DNA of 64,000 nucleotides from Agrocybe praecox (lineage: Eukaryota > Basidiomycota > Agaricomycetes > Agaricales > Agrocybaceae), in NCBI GenBank assembly GCA_964017145.1, contig OZ024845.1, positions 2,728,001-2,792,000 of the forward strand, read 5' to 3'. The position numbers and the translations under genes are program-made. Of this stretch, positions 24,022-36,650 are shown piece by piece; position 1 is the stretch's first letter, and each line of letters opens with the position of its first letter. The notes under the pieces were generated by a model, which was given only the letters and a program-made list of their open reading frames with translations, was not told the DNA's origin and did no database searches.

Positions 24022-26803
24022 ATGGCAAGCCCACCACAATATCGCAATCCAAGGATCTATGCGGAATGCCTCGTTCAACAGCTCCAAGGCCATGCTTTAT
24101 GGAGTCCGTCGGACAAGCTTTTCGTAGGTGATTGTGGTTTTCTTGACGGAGGAGACTTTCAAGTGGTATGGTCTCTCCCCCTTTTCGGTATCGTAAAGCG
24201 AAGGTTTTTATTCATCCCATCCAACAGCTACATAATGTACTTTCGGAAGTCGGCATCGACGAGCAGAAAGACGTGACGACGAAACTGGTCGTCAACAACC
24301 CCTTTTATGCCTCAGAGAAGTTGTCACTCAAGATCAAAGCATCTTTAGCGAACCCCACTGCTGTGTACGTTCTCTCAATTATTTATCAATATCGAAAATA
24401 CAAATAGTCGCCATACATACAGGGAAATTGAGGGCAGTGTTATGTTTTCCAGTCAGCTCCAAAGCGCAGCGTTCCTTCGGCTTGGATCGGAAGGCACATA
24501 TCATTTGTACAGAAAAATTGCGCCTAGTGGAAGCCTTGAAAACTATCTGACCGACAATATCTCAGAAATTTTCAAACAATATGGCAAAGCCTATGGATTC
24601 AAGCGAAACGACATATGCATTATTCGAAGTACCAAGAAGGCATGCTCTTGGCAAGGAGGCGTTGCACACTCTCAGGGTTCAGAAATGTCAGTTGGATTCA
24701 AGATCAGTAACATTGTTGCAGCTGGCTTCGAGCGTGTCCATGAGCATTCAAGTGGTGTAATATCGGATGGCGACTTTTCCCACACTTCAGGTCCTGCGGT
24801 GCTGTGTACGTCACGTTTCCTTCTTTACATAGGAAATTCTTACACCTCAACAATATCATAGGGTCCAAGGCGCATAACTGTTTAATCAGCCCCAACGGCC
24901 TTGAGGTCGATACCTGTTTGCAACATTGTGTTGCTGTTGAGCTTATCCAGATCGGCCTTCGCGGTGCATTGATCTCGAGACTCCTGGAAGTGATCAAAAT
25001 TTTTCGGACGGACAAAGGTAGTGCTTCGTCTAGAACAGACCAATTTGCCGTCACGAAAAACACAGAAGTGCAGTCATCAACTGTATCCTCAGTCCAAATG
25101 GTGCGTCATCTCCAGTCAGAAATTCTGATATTGGACATCATCATGTTTTTGTTTTTTATTTTGCAGAGTTCATCCGGAATGACGACTTCGCTCGGACTAG
25201 GCGGCAACGTTGAACATGATGAGGTTAAGGAAACAACATCTGTGGTCACCTATTCTAATGATCTATCTTTAACTAGCGTACTTTACTCCAAGCATTCATT
25301 GATACCATCTTGAAAACAATGCCGGAAGTTGACATGGTCGTAGCCGAACACGCTACCGTGCTTCCTCTCGCCAAGGTGTCTCATTTTTCTTTTCCCAGTC
25401 ATTTTCTTGGACATAATACCTCCCTAGAAGTATCAAATTACGAGATCCTCTCAGATTCAAGCCAAGTATTACGCAATGAGAAATGATATAACTCTACGTA
25501 AATGGAGAACCGCCAATGGAGGTTCGTGTAACCAGTGATCAATACCCTGACTTTGACAATTAAATGCTCAACTAACACATGATTATGTAGAGCTTGTCGT
25601 ATGCCCAGAGCTGAGAGAACTGGGTGCTGAAGATGTGAAAGTAATTGAACGGCTGAACGAAGACACTTTGGATGAACTTGACTCTGCGATGCGTTCTCTC
25701 ATGTTAGTACGTAGACCAAGACCAGATGATTTCTGGGGACTCGGAAACCTACTGGGCACTCAAGGTATGAACTGTCAAGCGTTTAAATGATTCTCTCGCG
25801 ATTCATTTCTGTATCGAATAGTCGTTACTTCGACTCCACAAGAAAGGTTTGTTCCCTGCTTCGTAGGTGTGTTGGAAGACGTGGGGATCAAGTTGATTGC
25901 AAAATATTTGGCTGCGATATCCTTGGAATATCTATCACGTTGGTTCTTCCATCCATGTCACGAAGGAGATGAAGTTAATCCGACGTTCACAATTTCTTAG
26001 ATTCATTGGCGAAAAGCTTCATGAATCGTACAGTTACTCCGCGTGTTTCCGCCATCGCCAAGCAGAATCATCTATGTAACTTTGAAGATTTTGACGAGAT
26101 ATCATCCAGTGAGCTCGAAAATCAATCATTATTGCAGATTTCCGGGACTAATCCCACCCCAGTAGAAGAGTTACCGACCTTTCTCCTCGAACAAATCTCT
26201 TACTTGGTTGAGAATCGTATTTCTCCTGCTGCGTACCTGCTGCAAAAAATAGAAAATAGAAACCCTCTGTCTGACGAAGATGAAGATATTTTGTCCATTG
26301 ACCTTCAAAAGCGACCCAGTAAATTCCACTCCTTAGACATTATAAAGCACTGGAACGAGGGTGAGGGCAATATTGACAATGTTAATAGTAGCAACGCAGA
26401 AAACCCCATCGAAGGGCTCTCTGTATCAAAAATTCTCATAACGGAGACGAAATCGAAACTGAAGAAAGTCGAGATTCTTCTCAACAACAAAGGAAACAAG
26501 GAGAAGACTTTGAAAAAGGATCGTAGTACCTTTCAACTCTCTCTTAATTCCCCACGGTCAGCATTTTCTCAAATTTTCAAAATGGCTTCGGAAATGCTCA
26601 ACCCATTCGTTACTCACAGATCAATATCTCAATTCACCGTATATAGGCATTACAATACCAACATATTTTCTCGGATTAATCCAAAAATCAATGAAACATG
26701 TGTCAACGTGATTGAGCACTGGAACGAGGGCGAGGGCGATATTGACTCTGATAATACAAGGAGTGGGCTTTCTCTTCTTTCCTCTTTACCCTGCATTCCT
26801 TGA
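24022..26803 (+). CDS. Agaricomycete-specific protein of unknown function, multi-exon
   Basis: The N-terminus MASPPQYRNPRIYAE, followed by GHALWSPS and then GDCGFLDGGDF, matches a family I know from many agaricomycete genomes with no assigned function. Firm exons are 24022-24165, 24228-24364 and 24423-24805, phases consistent; the next begins at 24862. Later exons carry FIDTILKTMPEVDMVVAEHA (about 25290-25375), ELVVCPELRELGAED (about 25590) and VVTSTPQERFVPCFVGVLED (about 25822). A donor near 25937 (GTTGG) joined to TTTCTTAG at 26000 keeps the frame open into 26001-26803, so I treat all of this as one gene. The middle exons (24862-25290) are not fully resolved. The last exon duplicates a motif: KHWNEGEGNID and EHWNEGEGDID. 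No membrane segment or catalytic signature was recognised. It ends about 120 bp before the first confident exon of GTPase 1 on the same strand. Confidence 0.6.
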
Positions 26804-26921
26804 CGTGAGGTACTCTTCGATCTTTAGTTGTGACTAAACAATATGGCTCTACCACAGTTAATATCAAAGTGCGAACGGTTCTTCAGATTACTTTGGACCC
26901 ATTTACTCACCTTTTTAACAG

Positions 26922-29268
26922 TTCGCATCCGAAGTATTGTTGCCGACGACTGAGGGCTATCCGCAGTATGTCCTAGCATAGGCCATTTTCTATATCTAAT
27001 CCTTCGATTTGTACTTATCTTCTACTGTTTAGATTTCGTATTCTTGTCATTGGTAACGTTCGTTTCCCTTCGTTTCTTCAATTTTGGTCCACTGTCTGAC
27101 TTACGAATAGACCGGTGTCGGGAAATCCTCCTTGATAAACATGGTGTTTGGTCTGTCCAGTACGGAGTCTGCATCTGCGGTAAGCGTTTGCTATCGGGAG
27201 AGATTGCTTTGATGGCTCATATAACAGTACTTGAAGATGGTGTCAGACCTTCACGTCGGGCAGGCGGATATAGAGCGTGAAATTACGCCAGACGACAATA
27301 GAGGCCTTATTCTTCATGATAGTCGAGGCTTCGAGGCTGGAGAGGGAGGAAACCTTGACACTGTTGTGGATTTTATCAAGGCCAGGAACAAGATGGAAAG
27401 CACCCAAGATAAGGTCCATGCCGTCTGGTACTATATAGCTCGATTATTTCTAACCTTCCTTACTTTATCTAACCAATTTACGACAGGCTTTGTCTTCGGA
27501 TACCCGTAGCTGGAGGGCCATTGGTTGATGCGAATATTGAAAAGCTTCTCGAAATGAAAAAACACGGAGAGTTCGGAGATGGTGAGCAAATTCGACTTCA
27601 TTTTACATTGATATTAGAACCTCGGTATTTTTGAATTTACAGTACCCTTCATCGTCGTGTACACTCAATATGACGAGCTTGCTCGTCAGGTAGAATTCGA
27701 GCTTGGGAATCACATACCCAAGGTCGACAAGGTCAAAATGTATGCAGAGACGGACAAACGGTTCAGCGAACACTGTCTCACGCCGTTCCGAAAGAAAACG
27801 GACTTCGAATTCCCTTATGCCCGTGTTTCTAGTGAGATTAACCCCGGTTTTTATCGCCCTGTCGTGATTGTAATCATTCATCTGTGTTTCTTGTTATAGC
27901 TCAAAAAAATTACAAAGATACTATCGAATGGCTGGTCGAACTGACCCTCAACAACATCAGTGCAGAGCCGTCTAACGAACCTCGCCGTACTCTATCAATA
28001 GTTATCCCTTGGCACAAGATCCAGACTTCGATTGAGTAGGTCTCCATATCAAATCTTGTGTGATATTACCATCTCATTTGAATTGAAGGGTCTGTAGAGC
28101 AAGTGAGATCTCCCAATATTTGCTACCATTCAAGGGATACTAACCTTTCTTCAGAGAATCGGGAAAGTATTTTCATGGGCACAGTGCTCCGCAGGCATAG
28201 CTTGGAGGATCGCCTCGACGTTCTTCACACCGATATAATAGCTGTGTGGAATTTCAACGATATGTATCATGTACGCAACTTTTTCTCTCCTTCTTCAGTA
28301 ACTAATATTTCATGAAGCATCTTCGAAGCCGTCAGTTCCGAATATTATTGTATACTCTGGCGGAGGATGTCGTCGCCCAAGCGGCACCCTCGGACTTGCC
28401 TGCTGACACCTTGTACGTCAAGCTTTCGAAATGTCAAACTTGTTGATTTATCAATTTCTTCTCCAAGAACTAGCAATCTTCGCACGGCAGGCAGGGTGGG
28501 GGGCGTCACTTCAGGTATTGCAGATGGAACGGCTGCTGCTCCAATTGCAGTGCCAGTGCGGATTAAATCAGCACTCTTGCGATGGGCACGTAAACCATTC
28601 TCTGATTCGTAGGTTTTTCTTATAGATTATCTTTTTTGCACTTCTCATTCTTCGTTAGGCACGACATTTTGAAACAGTTCATGGCATACATGATCAATTT
28701 GATTCTGATTATGCAGAATCTCTTCTTGATTCTCCAAGCACAAAATACCCCAACATCCATCGAGATCTGGATGGTCAATTTCGTCATAAGGACTTACACC
28801 AGTTCCTATATCAAGGCTCAGATTTATACACGAGTCAAAGACCTTGTTGACAATGGTGGATTGGCTGGTCATGGTAGGGGGAATGCAGTAGATGAGATAG
28901 AGAATCTGATTAACTTATATCGTGGAAATATGGCTGAAGAAATGAAGAAAAAGATAGCAGAGGAGGATCCAAGCAACGAAACGGACCTACAGGATTGGGG
29001 TGTAGAGACGGGGCCCTCATCTTTTAGAGCGAACATGACCGAGACAAGCAAACATCAGCGCGACATCAGTGAGCATCAGCACGACATCAGCAAGTATCAG
29101 CGTGACATCAGCGAACAAAGTCGCGACGTCGGACCAGCTGCAGGACACCAACAAGTGCAAGCGCAACACCCCGGGGAGTTGCTGTTTTCAGGTGACCTCA
29201 AAATCCCGGAGAAAAACCTGGAGCACAAACCTTTACGGGCAATTGGAAATGCGCGTATTATTATGTGA
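26922..29268 (+). CDS. GTPase 1: basidiomycete G-domain protein with helical C-terminus, at least 12 exons
   Basis: Predicted P-loop GTPase. Exons read as 26922-26965, 27033-27057, 27111-27179, 27237-27427, 27487-27581, 27643-27831, 27900-28035, 28089-28102, 28155-28270, 28318-28412, 28468-28608 and 28659-29268. Phases close exactly over 1725 nt (574 aa plus stop); the true start lies upstream and was not found. Signatures are FRILVIGN then TGVGKSSLIN (G1, across an intron with the unusual donor GTTCGT), HDSRGFE in the position of G3 and VVYTQYDE for G4. The C-terminal part has VPVRIKSALLRWARK and a hydrophobic helix QFMAYMINLILIMQNLFLIL. This layout resembles the 'G domain' proteins expanded in agaricomycetes. 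Exon 28089-28102 is only 14 nt but is required by phase. The tail carries four 7-residue repeats. GTPase 2 at 59280 is a diverged relative. Confidence 0.8.
29047..29130 (+). repeat. Four tandem 21-bp repeats in the GTPase 1 tail
   Basis: They encode SKHQRDI, SEHQHDI, SKYQRDI and SEQSRDV, a hydrophilic heptad-like repeat with Ile or Val at the seventh position. It could form a short coiled coil. Units differ mainly at third codon positions and at the second and third residues, so the expansion is not brand new. Confidence 0.85.
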
Positions 29269-29854
29269 CTTCGAATATTTACGGGCCAAACGAGAGTGTT
29301 GGATCGACTGGGAATGAAGTCCATGGAATGTTGATGGACTATACCTGTACTTGGACTTTGTACCGCGCGTTATATACAAATTTTTATCTAATTATCTCCA
29401 AATTATCTCGCCTCAGTCCTCGTTGGGTGTAACACAGGCATATATGTCACTTCCATTAACAAAAACTAAGTAACTTCCCTGAAAAAAAGGTCAACAAATG
29501 ACAGCAACTTCTTACATTCAATAAATACAATATTTATAAATCTGTGTTCAATTATTTTACCACCATTTATCCATCTGCATTCAATTACTTTACAGCAACT
29601 TTACAGTCATTTATCTATCCACATTGAATAAATCCACAGCCATTTGTCCATCCGTGTTTGATTATTTTATGGCCATTTGGCTAGCTTTTCATAGTCGGAT
29701 TGAGTTCCGCTTGGGGGCTTCAGAAAAAACATAAAAAACAATAAATGATCAACCATGGCCCTTCATCACCGCAAGATTATTTGATATACAGAAGAAGAAG
29801 ATTTTACTACCGGAGAGGTGCCAATCAGAGTAGCCCTGTTGGCGCTCACCTTCC

Positions 29855-30397
29855 TTTGAAGACGTATACTTTGACGAGGATGCCATTTACATGGAACGTA
29901 ACTCACGCGACTTCAGACGTCGAATCCGGGTCATTGACGCCAATGCAGAAGCTGTCTGCGATTATCTGCGATCCACATCTTTAGCTGCCTCTTCTTCCAA
30001 CGGTACCACCCCAGCAATCAAGGACGTGTTCTACTCCAAGTACGTCACGCGAGAGAAATACGATATATGTCGCATCAAGACCCCCGATGCTGACGACGGC
30101 ACAGTCAGTGGCTTCGGCGGTCTGTTCTCATGGACATTCACGTCCATGGAGGCGTCGAAAGCCTTCTTCGGCGCTTTGCCATGCTATAAAGGACCTAGCC
30201 TCGGCACTAACTTCACCCGAGTCGCGTGCCCGTTCACGATCCTCGCCCATTACACCGAACTGGATCGGGCAGCCCAGTTTGGTGTCGAAGCGGGAATTGT
30301 GAGGATCAGTGTGGGTATGGAAGGCCGGACGGTGCTCTTGAAGTCTTTCGAGGCTGCGTTGAAGGCGGCTGAGGCTGTCGTTGCCGGTACCCAGTAG
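29855..30397 (+). pseudogene. 3' fragment of cystathionine gamma-synthase (Cys/Met metabolism PLP enzyme)
   Basis: An open frame of about 180 codons matches the C-terminal domain of fungal cystathionine gamma-synthase, which joins an O-acylhomoserine to cysteine in the transsulfuration route to methionine. Landmarks are EDVYFDEDAIYMERNSRDF, then NANAEAVCD, GGLFSWTF, KGPSLGTNFTRVACPF, HYTELDRAAQFGVEAG and IVRISVGMEG. The PLP-binding lysine and the whole N-terminal large domain are missing. Upstream of 29855 the frame meets stops, and the preceding DNA reads as unrelated AT-rich sequence. The fragment starts about 590 bp after GTPase 1. It looks like a duplicated 3' end, with a functional copy presumably elsewhere. 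A spliced 5' part further upstream was looked for and not seen. Confidence 0.8.
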
Positions 30398-30399
30398 AC

Positions 30400-31260
30400 T
30401 GCTTCTGCTTCTCCCTGCTGCCACCCTCCTTGTTTCGCTTTTTGCCTCAAAACTCCACGTCATAGATAATTTTTTTAAAAAGACCGGATAACGCACACCT
30501 ATTGACCAACTTCTACTGCTTTCACTTACTCATTTATGCACACAAGTATATATCCGGACTCACCCATTCATCCTTTAACAGGACAATTTTTTGCATGCAC
30601 GCTTTCTGTATCATAACACACGAACACACATACTTTGTATCCAACTACAACCATCGCTGCTCTGTTCCTCCATCAGGAAAATTATTATATAGACGCATAC
30701 CATCCATTTGTATCCAACTACATATAGTTTTTGTTTTGTTTTAGGTCCGATCCCTTTTAGTTATTTCATGGTGTATTCATATGCCAATTTACTTGTTTAT
30801 GTACATATCCCCCATATCTTGCTATGGACAACAGGGATGGTGACTACGATGTGCAGTGCATTTCCATCTGGCGACTCTGACCAGATCAATAACAATGAAC
30901 GACTTTGTTCAAATAATCGACTGCATTATACACAAACTTTGGATATATATGTAAACAGGAGCGTTGAAGGAGAGAGGAAGAATAAAAAACTATATCGATG
31001 GATTGACTTAGTTGTAGTGGTGGTGAGCGCCGCCCACATCCCTGTTACAAAGGGAGGGGCAAAGTGAAAGTGTTGGTGGTGGTGAAGGGAGGCGATAAGA
31101 AACAAATGTGGTAATTCACACGCTGGTGCAATTATAACCGGTTTCAGCTCATCGTCGAGCACGAAAATGGCGGCGGAATATGTTCTTTTTCTTTCGCATA
31201 TGGCCTTCCAACTTGTAACAATTTCAAAGTTCCATGGTTGTTTTGGCCTTGAACATATGA
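30400..31260. other. Intergenic, no gene seen
   Basis: Mostly AT-rich 3' flank of the cystathionine gamma-synthase fragment. Short ORFs such as 30708-31067 and its antisense have no recognisable content. Confidence 0.35.
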
Positions 31261-31261
31261 G

Positions 31262-31313
31262 ATGATGTCATATTAGAGCCTGGGGCCAACTGATGGCTCT
31301 AATATGACATCAT
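31262..31313. other. Perfect 19-bp inverted repeat with 14-nt spacer
   Basis: Arms ATGATGTCATATTAGAGCC (31262-31280) and GGCTCTAATATGACATCAT (31295-31313) are exact reverse complements. The arm contains ATGACGTCA-like ATGATGTCAT, so it could be a paired binding site, a hairpin in RNA, or the two abutting ends of a TIR element. It sits about 30 bp before the start of a partial C repeat. Confidence 0.85.
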
Positions 31314-31339
31314 AGACTACTGTAGTGATGGTTTCTTGC

Positions 31340-32960
31340 TGATTTTTCTTATCAAGCCCATTCAATATCATTTGTGGCTCTTCCGGGTCATCCCTCCCAT
31401 CCGACGTACCGCTTTCATGCTCGCAACTCCTCTCTCCCTGCATTTTTTCTATCGTGCATGGCTCCTGTCGCGTCGTCCCGTCCCATTTTCATCACCCCCT
31501 TCTCCCTTGACAGCGCCAAATGGTGTACCCTCTGATTCATCCTGTCATTCTCTGCCCCTGCGCCCTCCTGCTCTCTAAAATGGACAGTTCATGCATATGT
31601 ACCTTCCACCCCATCCTCTGCTAGCCACGTCGATCAATGACACCTTGTGTGCTGTGTTGTTTCCGTCGCTTCTGAATGTAACACCTTGATTCGACTTTCG
31701 TATATGCCCGGATGTGATAGAATTTTTGCGCTCTCAATCTTGTCATCGTCCTCCCTTTGCACTCTGTCGAACCTCTATCGCTCTCTGCCCTTCCTCCCCT
31801 TATTCCACCCACCTCCATCTGCTTACTTATAGGCTGTCTCAGACCTTGACGTACCCCACCTCTAGTCTTCGAATCGCGGCAATCGACGTGTTACGATTTC
31901 TGAAATAGGATGATAGAACGGGGATGTTTGATGCAGGATGTATTGTTTAATTCCCCACCTACGTTCCTCCGTCATCCCATCATATCCCGTGAGCGAATGA
32001 GCGCTGAGCATCGATCATTGTCCCACGCGATGTACCATTTTATCCATCTACCCCTCCCATGCACCTGTCGCTCTCTCGGCCTCTTTTGTACGTGCCTGTC
32101 GCTCGTTCGCCTGAACTCTCCATAGTTCGGACTCATCGGTACCGGTTTCAGACCCATCTCGCCTCTGCCGGCATGGCTGCTTCGTCCCGTCCCATTTTCA
32201 TCAAACCCGCTCCTGCCCTTCTGTCTTTCTGTCTTTCAGTGTGTTATTCTCCGTTCCTCCATCTGCGTCATACCCGTCGTCCTCGTAAACATGCCACCCC
32301 AATACGGACAGTCCAAGGATATGTGCCATCCGATCCGACCACCCCATCCTCTGCGACTCTGTCAAGCCACGTCGATCCATGAAGAGGATATACTTGAAGG
32401 ATCGGCGTCCAGTTCTCGAAACATCCCAAACTCTTATAGCATGTGTCAGACGCATCTCATCGCACCTCTTTTGCCATCTCGTCCGCGTCGTCCCGAATGC
32501 CTGAAGTTTAGGCTCTAGGCTCACGCACCTTTCTCCCTGACGTATCCTCCGATTCATCCTCCCCTCTCCATCTGTCGTGTTCGGCGTGCCCGTCGAATCT
32601 TTATGGTGCTATTACTGGTCCATTTGCTCGTGCGCCCATGATTCTCCCTCTTTCAATAGTCCAATCCAAGAACGGCGACGGACCTTCGACTCGTCCACCT
32701 GTCCTGGCATTCGCAGCCACTCTATTCGCATCATCCCCCCGGTGACATCGATCATCCTGTCTGTGCTCAGTGCTGCGTCCATTGTTTGTCAATGCGTGAG
32801 GTGTCGTTGGCCTCATGCTCTCGTTTCTTACCTACATCCTCAAACATCTCATCCACACAGTCTCGCATATGTATACAATACATCCCCCGCACATATTCGG
32901 CTCAGGTCCCTCTCGGTTTCGCGTTCTACCTAGACGTTTGAAGGTATGTTACATTATTTT
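31340..32960 (+). repeat. Partial C-family repeat
   Basis: 31350-31900 matches about 21320-21830 closely (shared CATCCGACGTACCGCTTTCA, CGTCGATCAATGACACCTTG and ACTTATAGGCTG). 31980-32960 continues with more diverged C-like, pyrimidine-rich DNA, including GTCCCGAATGCCTGAAG-type matches to the region of 21870. ORFs are short and not conserved between copies. Confidence 0.6.
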
Positions 32961-33234
32961 TTTACACCTTGGATGTCATGTTAATCCCAATTTGTATCAG
33001 TAACGACTAATCAACGGAAATCGTGCCGCACCTTGTGTCTCACAGAGGACTTGACCCGCTCCGAGACTCGGAGCACGCAGAGCTTCTGCCCTTGATCCCA
33101 ACATGGAGAGAGTCCCAGATTCCGTGGTTGTGTGGAGAAAGATCTCGGTGCGTCCCTTATTTTTTGTTGTTGTGATGTGCCAATTTAATTTGCGTTTTCA
33201 AATCATTCAGAGTGTATCACAGTCATTCAGCACC

Positions 33235-33560
33235 ACTGTCCGGCGTGTACGCAAAGGTATCGCACTCGATGTACCTCTTCACTAATATATCTACTCTCAC
33301 GGTGAAGACCCTCGGCGGCGCACCAATGGATAATTGAACGGTGTGTATTTTCTGACTTGACCTTTTTGTACGAATCTGACGTGCGTTTCTTATTGAAGTG
33401 CCATATCGACTTACTGATACTGACCTGCCTTTGCGCAAAGTGTCGCACTCACTATATCTCTTCACTTATTGTTCGAATTATAGTCAAGAACACTCGTTGG
33501 GCGGAAAGGATGACTTCAAACAGGTGTGTATTTTCCGAGTTGACGTTTTCATAAAAGATG
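33235..33560 (+). repeat. Imperfect direct repeat, period about 185 bp
   Basis: CGCAAAG(G)TGTCGCACTC followed by CTCTTCACT occurs at about 33250 and 33436. GGTGTGTATTTTC followed by a TTGAC motif occurs at about 33340 and 33522. Both pairs keep the same order. The GTGTGTATTTTC blocks look like splice donors, as in the neighbouring D repeat. 33570-34950 shows no gene. Confidence 0.55.
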
Positions 33561-34959
33561 CTAACTCTCCGTACCAAACTCGTTCTTGTGTTCTGGCCAT
33601 GCATACATCTATCACACTACAACCAAACGCGCTACCACCTACCTTAGACCAGACATAACTTCTTTGTGAGAAACCGGTAAGCGCTCTTGACTATTCCGAG
33701 GTATGTATACTCCACTACATTCACCATGTACCCGTAAATGCAATAACATGTCGTATCCATGTTTCGAAATTTTGTACCTCTATCCCACTGGGTACGACTT
33801 GCGTAGCTTACAATCTGTAGCAAGCGCGCTAACACCTTACAACAAGCCCTTCGCGGAGAATGAGCCAGGGTATCCGCTACAACACTTAAATCCCATAATA
33901 TATCATATACATACTAGTATTCCTAGATTCAGAATCAAATTTCCACTTGATTGCCTTCGTTAGCGCGTAAAGAGTTGAGATTTACTTCAGAAGATCTACA
34001 ATCCATAGATAAGATAAAATAAAAACTGTGTACTTGTGATAAGAAATTCAGAATGATGACGGACGCTTTAATGTTGTATCTCAAGAACACACCTTGATTG
34101 CGCTCTTTCCTCCATAAAAAAAGCCTTAGTAGAAAAGTATACGTTTTCTCTACTTATATCTGTGGGTATCCAATTGTCACTGGCTTCTCATTCGATACAG
34201 CACACCCTACATCAAGCGAACGACCTACCCTTACCTCCTTCCCCTTTGCATCTGGTTTCTCCTTAGGGGTCGATTTACACGTAGTTCAAATAACGCCGAG
34301 TCCGCTGCTAAGTGTCTCTGAACATAACTCATTCAATTCAGACATGAAATGAACGCCGTTTAGTATGGAAGATGCGCACGCACGACGCCAAATGAAGAAC
34401 TTGCCGTATTTCGCTGTTTCCAGGGAAATTTGTGCATTCGGTCTGGGCGCCATACATTATAATATGCTCTAAAGATATGCTCCAACGTATTCAGTGAGAC
34501 TCCTTGGAGCAGGGAGCTCTATATATTCCGCTGCGATCCTCTCTTTTATTTAAGCGCCGTGTGTTGTAGTACGCTCAATTAATCATATTTCGGCCAAATT
34601 TAATTTGTATAAATTGTAATACACCCTTTATGACATATCATACTCACCCAAAAAAGGTCTGGCCCACAGGATGCACTACAATGTTTGATTTTCCCCATGT
34701 CCTCCTCCTCCCCAGGATTCACAACTAAATAACTCACGAAAAAGCACCGCCCTTTCTCACACACCACTCTGACTAGCGTTAAAGTACTAGGATAGAACCA
34801 CTTCAGAAGACGAGCTAGCTCCCGAACCGCATTCTCGACCTGTACAAGTACATGCATCCTCTCTGTAAATTCCGTGCATATTCGCGTTTCCGGTCGCGTT
34901 CCGAGGGTTCTGGTGTTTTTAGGGGTGTGTTATGTTATGTGAGGGATATCAATGTAGGT

Positions 34960-36650
34960 TGAAATATTTTCTCCGCCAGAAATTGTCTCTGTGAAAAGGG
35001 GAAAAAGAAAGAAAGGGAACTACGGGTATGTTCGATAATTAAGCAGTGAATTCGATTATCATGTCATTCCAACCAAGCTGTGAGTAATATAAATAAGGGC
35101 GAGTAGATATCTATAAGAAATTTACATTGAGATAGCGAGACGTGTGATACGAGAGCTGCAAAAGAAGGATACATTCGCGAGATCTTGATTGAGGGCTCAT
35201 TTTGGCTAACATGGGTTCACATCGAAAACTTTTATTTCACTGATGTACCGAATACATAGGTTTGTAAAATTTATATAAGAATAGCTATCTTGACTGGATA
35301 GAACGACAGCTCATCGGAGCTTGTCTTCTCTCCTCTCCGCTCCTCACCTCTCCTCCGCTCGATATGAGCTCAACACACACGTACCTTGTAGGCGGCTACG
35401 ATCAGCTCGTCGTCCCTTGCTGACTGCTTCGTTTCGAAAGAATCAAAGTACGGCTCGTAGCACATAACGCATCGCACGAGTACATGCTGTGGCAAGCTTT
35501 TCTTTCTCCACACATGTATTGAACACTTACTCTCGTCCATCTTAGTTTGCTTGTTCTCAAACTCTTCTCGCTACCCGCCCGTTTTGACGACGATGGAACA
35601 TGACCAGATCATATCACGCTGGATTAGCGAGTGGGAACACAATGGTGAGTGATTACGACCTACAGCGAACACGAATATGACACTTACATTTGATGGAGCT
35701 CGTTCCATAGTGCATGGCAAGTCGAAGTTAACACGCTGAATCAACACGCTGGCAAGTGTTTGAATTCCGCAGATTGAAGATGACACTTACATGAACCACC
35801 TCTCGCTACCCTTCCATCGAAGAACTCGCTGCCTCATCTTCCTGCACACGTCAACGAACGAACCTTGTTTGCGCGCTGACAAGTCAAGGTCAATCTAAAC
35901 ACCAGGGTAGGTGTTTATGAATTATGGCTAACACAAAGTCGACATTTACACGCGACGTAGAAATTCCCTAGTTCCAACGACTACAGCGTAGTAAGTGTTC
36001 CGAAATTGAGCAGATATTTAAAAAAAAAAACGCTTACAAGTACCACCTCTAGGTTTTGCAGTACCTTTACAACGGAAGCCCTTGCCGTCTCACCCGACAC
36101 ACGTCAAACACAGAATCCCTCGATCTACGGGCTGATACGATGGTAAGCGTTTATGCATATGAACTATCAAAAAATGCGAACAGGGCACTTATATGTATTT
36201 TTAATAGACCGACACGATTCCTTTGGTTTGATCGGAGGACGATGGTAAGTGCTTGGAGTTTGCGCAGAGGTTTAAAGCTATACTTGTTTATCCGCGTCTA
36301 GGTTCTGCACCCTTACAACCAAAGTCCTCCCGCCTCATCTTCCTGCACCCGCCGACGCCGGAATTACTTCTACGAGCTCGGTTTACGATTATTGAAACAT
36401 GACAGTAGTCATGACAATCCCTACACAATGGTAAGTTTTGGGAAATTTGGCCAAACTTGATAATGGCACTTACCTGGTTGACCACGTCTAGATTTTCCAA
36501 ACGATGTCGTCGCCAGCTTATATCGCTGCACTCATCGACGATAGAACCCTTGTTCGATGACGGTTTACGCGCTGAGATGGGTCTAAACGCGGGGATAAGC
36601 TATTTGCAGTGTCGAGAAGTTGAAGGCAAACTTACATACCCCTAGGCAAG
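34960..36650 (+). repeat. D repeat, copy 1: array of mini-exon-like and intron-like units
   Basis: 34975-36120 matches 61855-62996 in the same orientation (shared GAAAGAAAGGGAACTAC, TATGTTCGATAATTAAGC, GGTTCACATCGAAAACTTTT and ACAGCTCATCGGAGCTTGTC). From 35640 on there is a regular series of donor-like GTRAGT words, each followed 35-60 nt later by (C/G)CTTAC or CTTA and then an AG. Donors lie at about 35645, 35908, 35992, 36142, 36243 and 36431; a GCAAGT variant lies at about 35752. Intervening exon-like pieces are 30-110 bp. None of the pieces gives a recognisable peptide. It looks like a multiply spliced but non-coding or decayed transcription unit. Confidence 0.65.
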
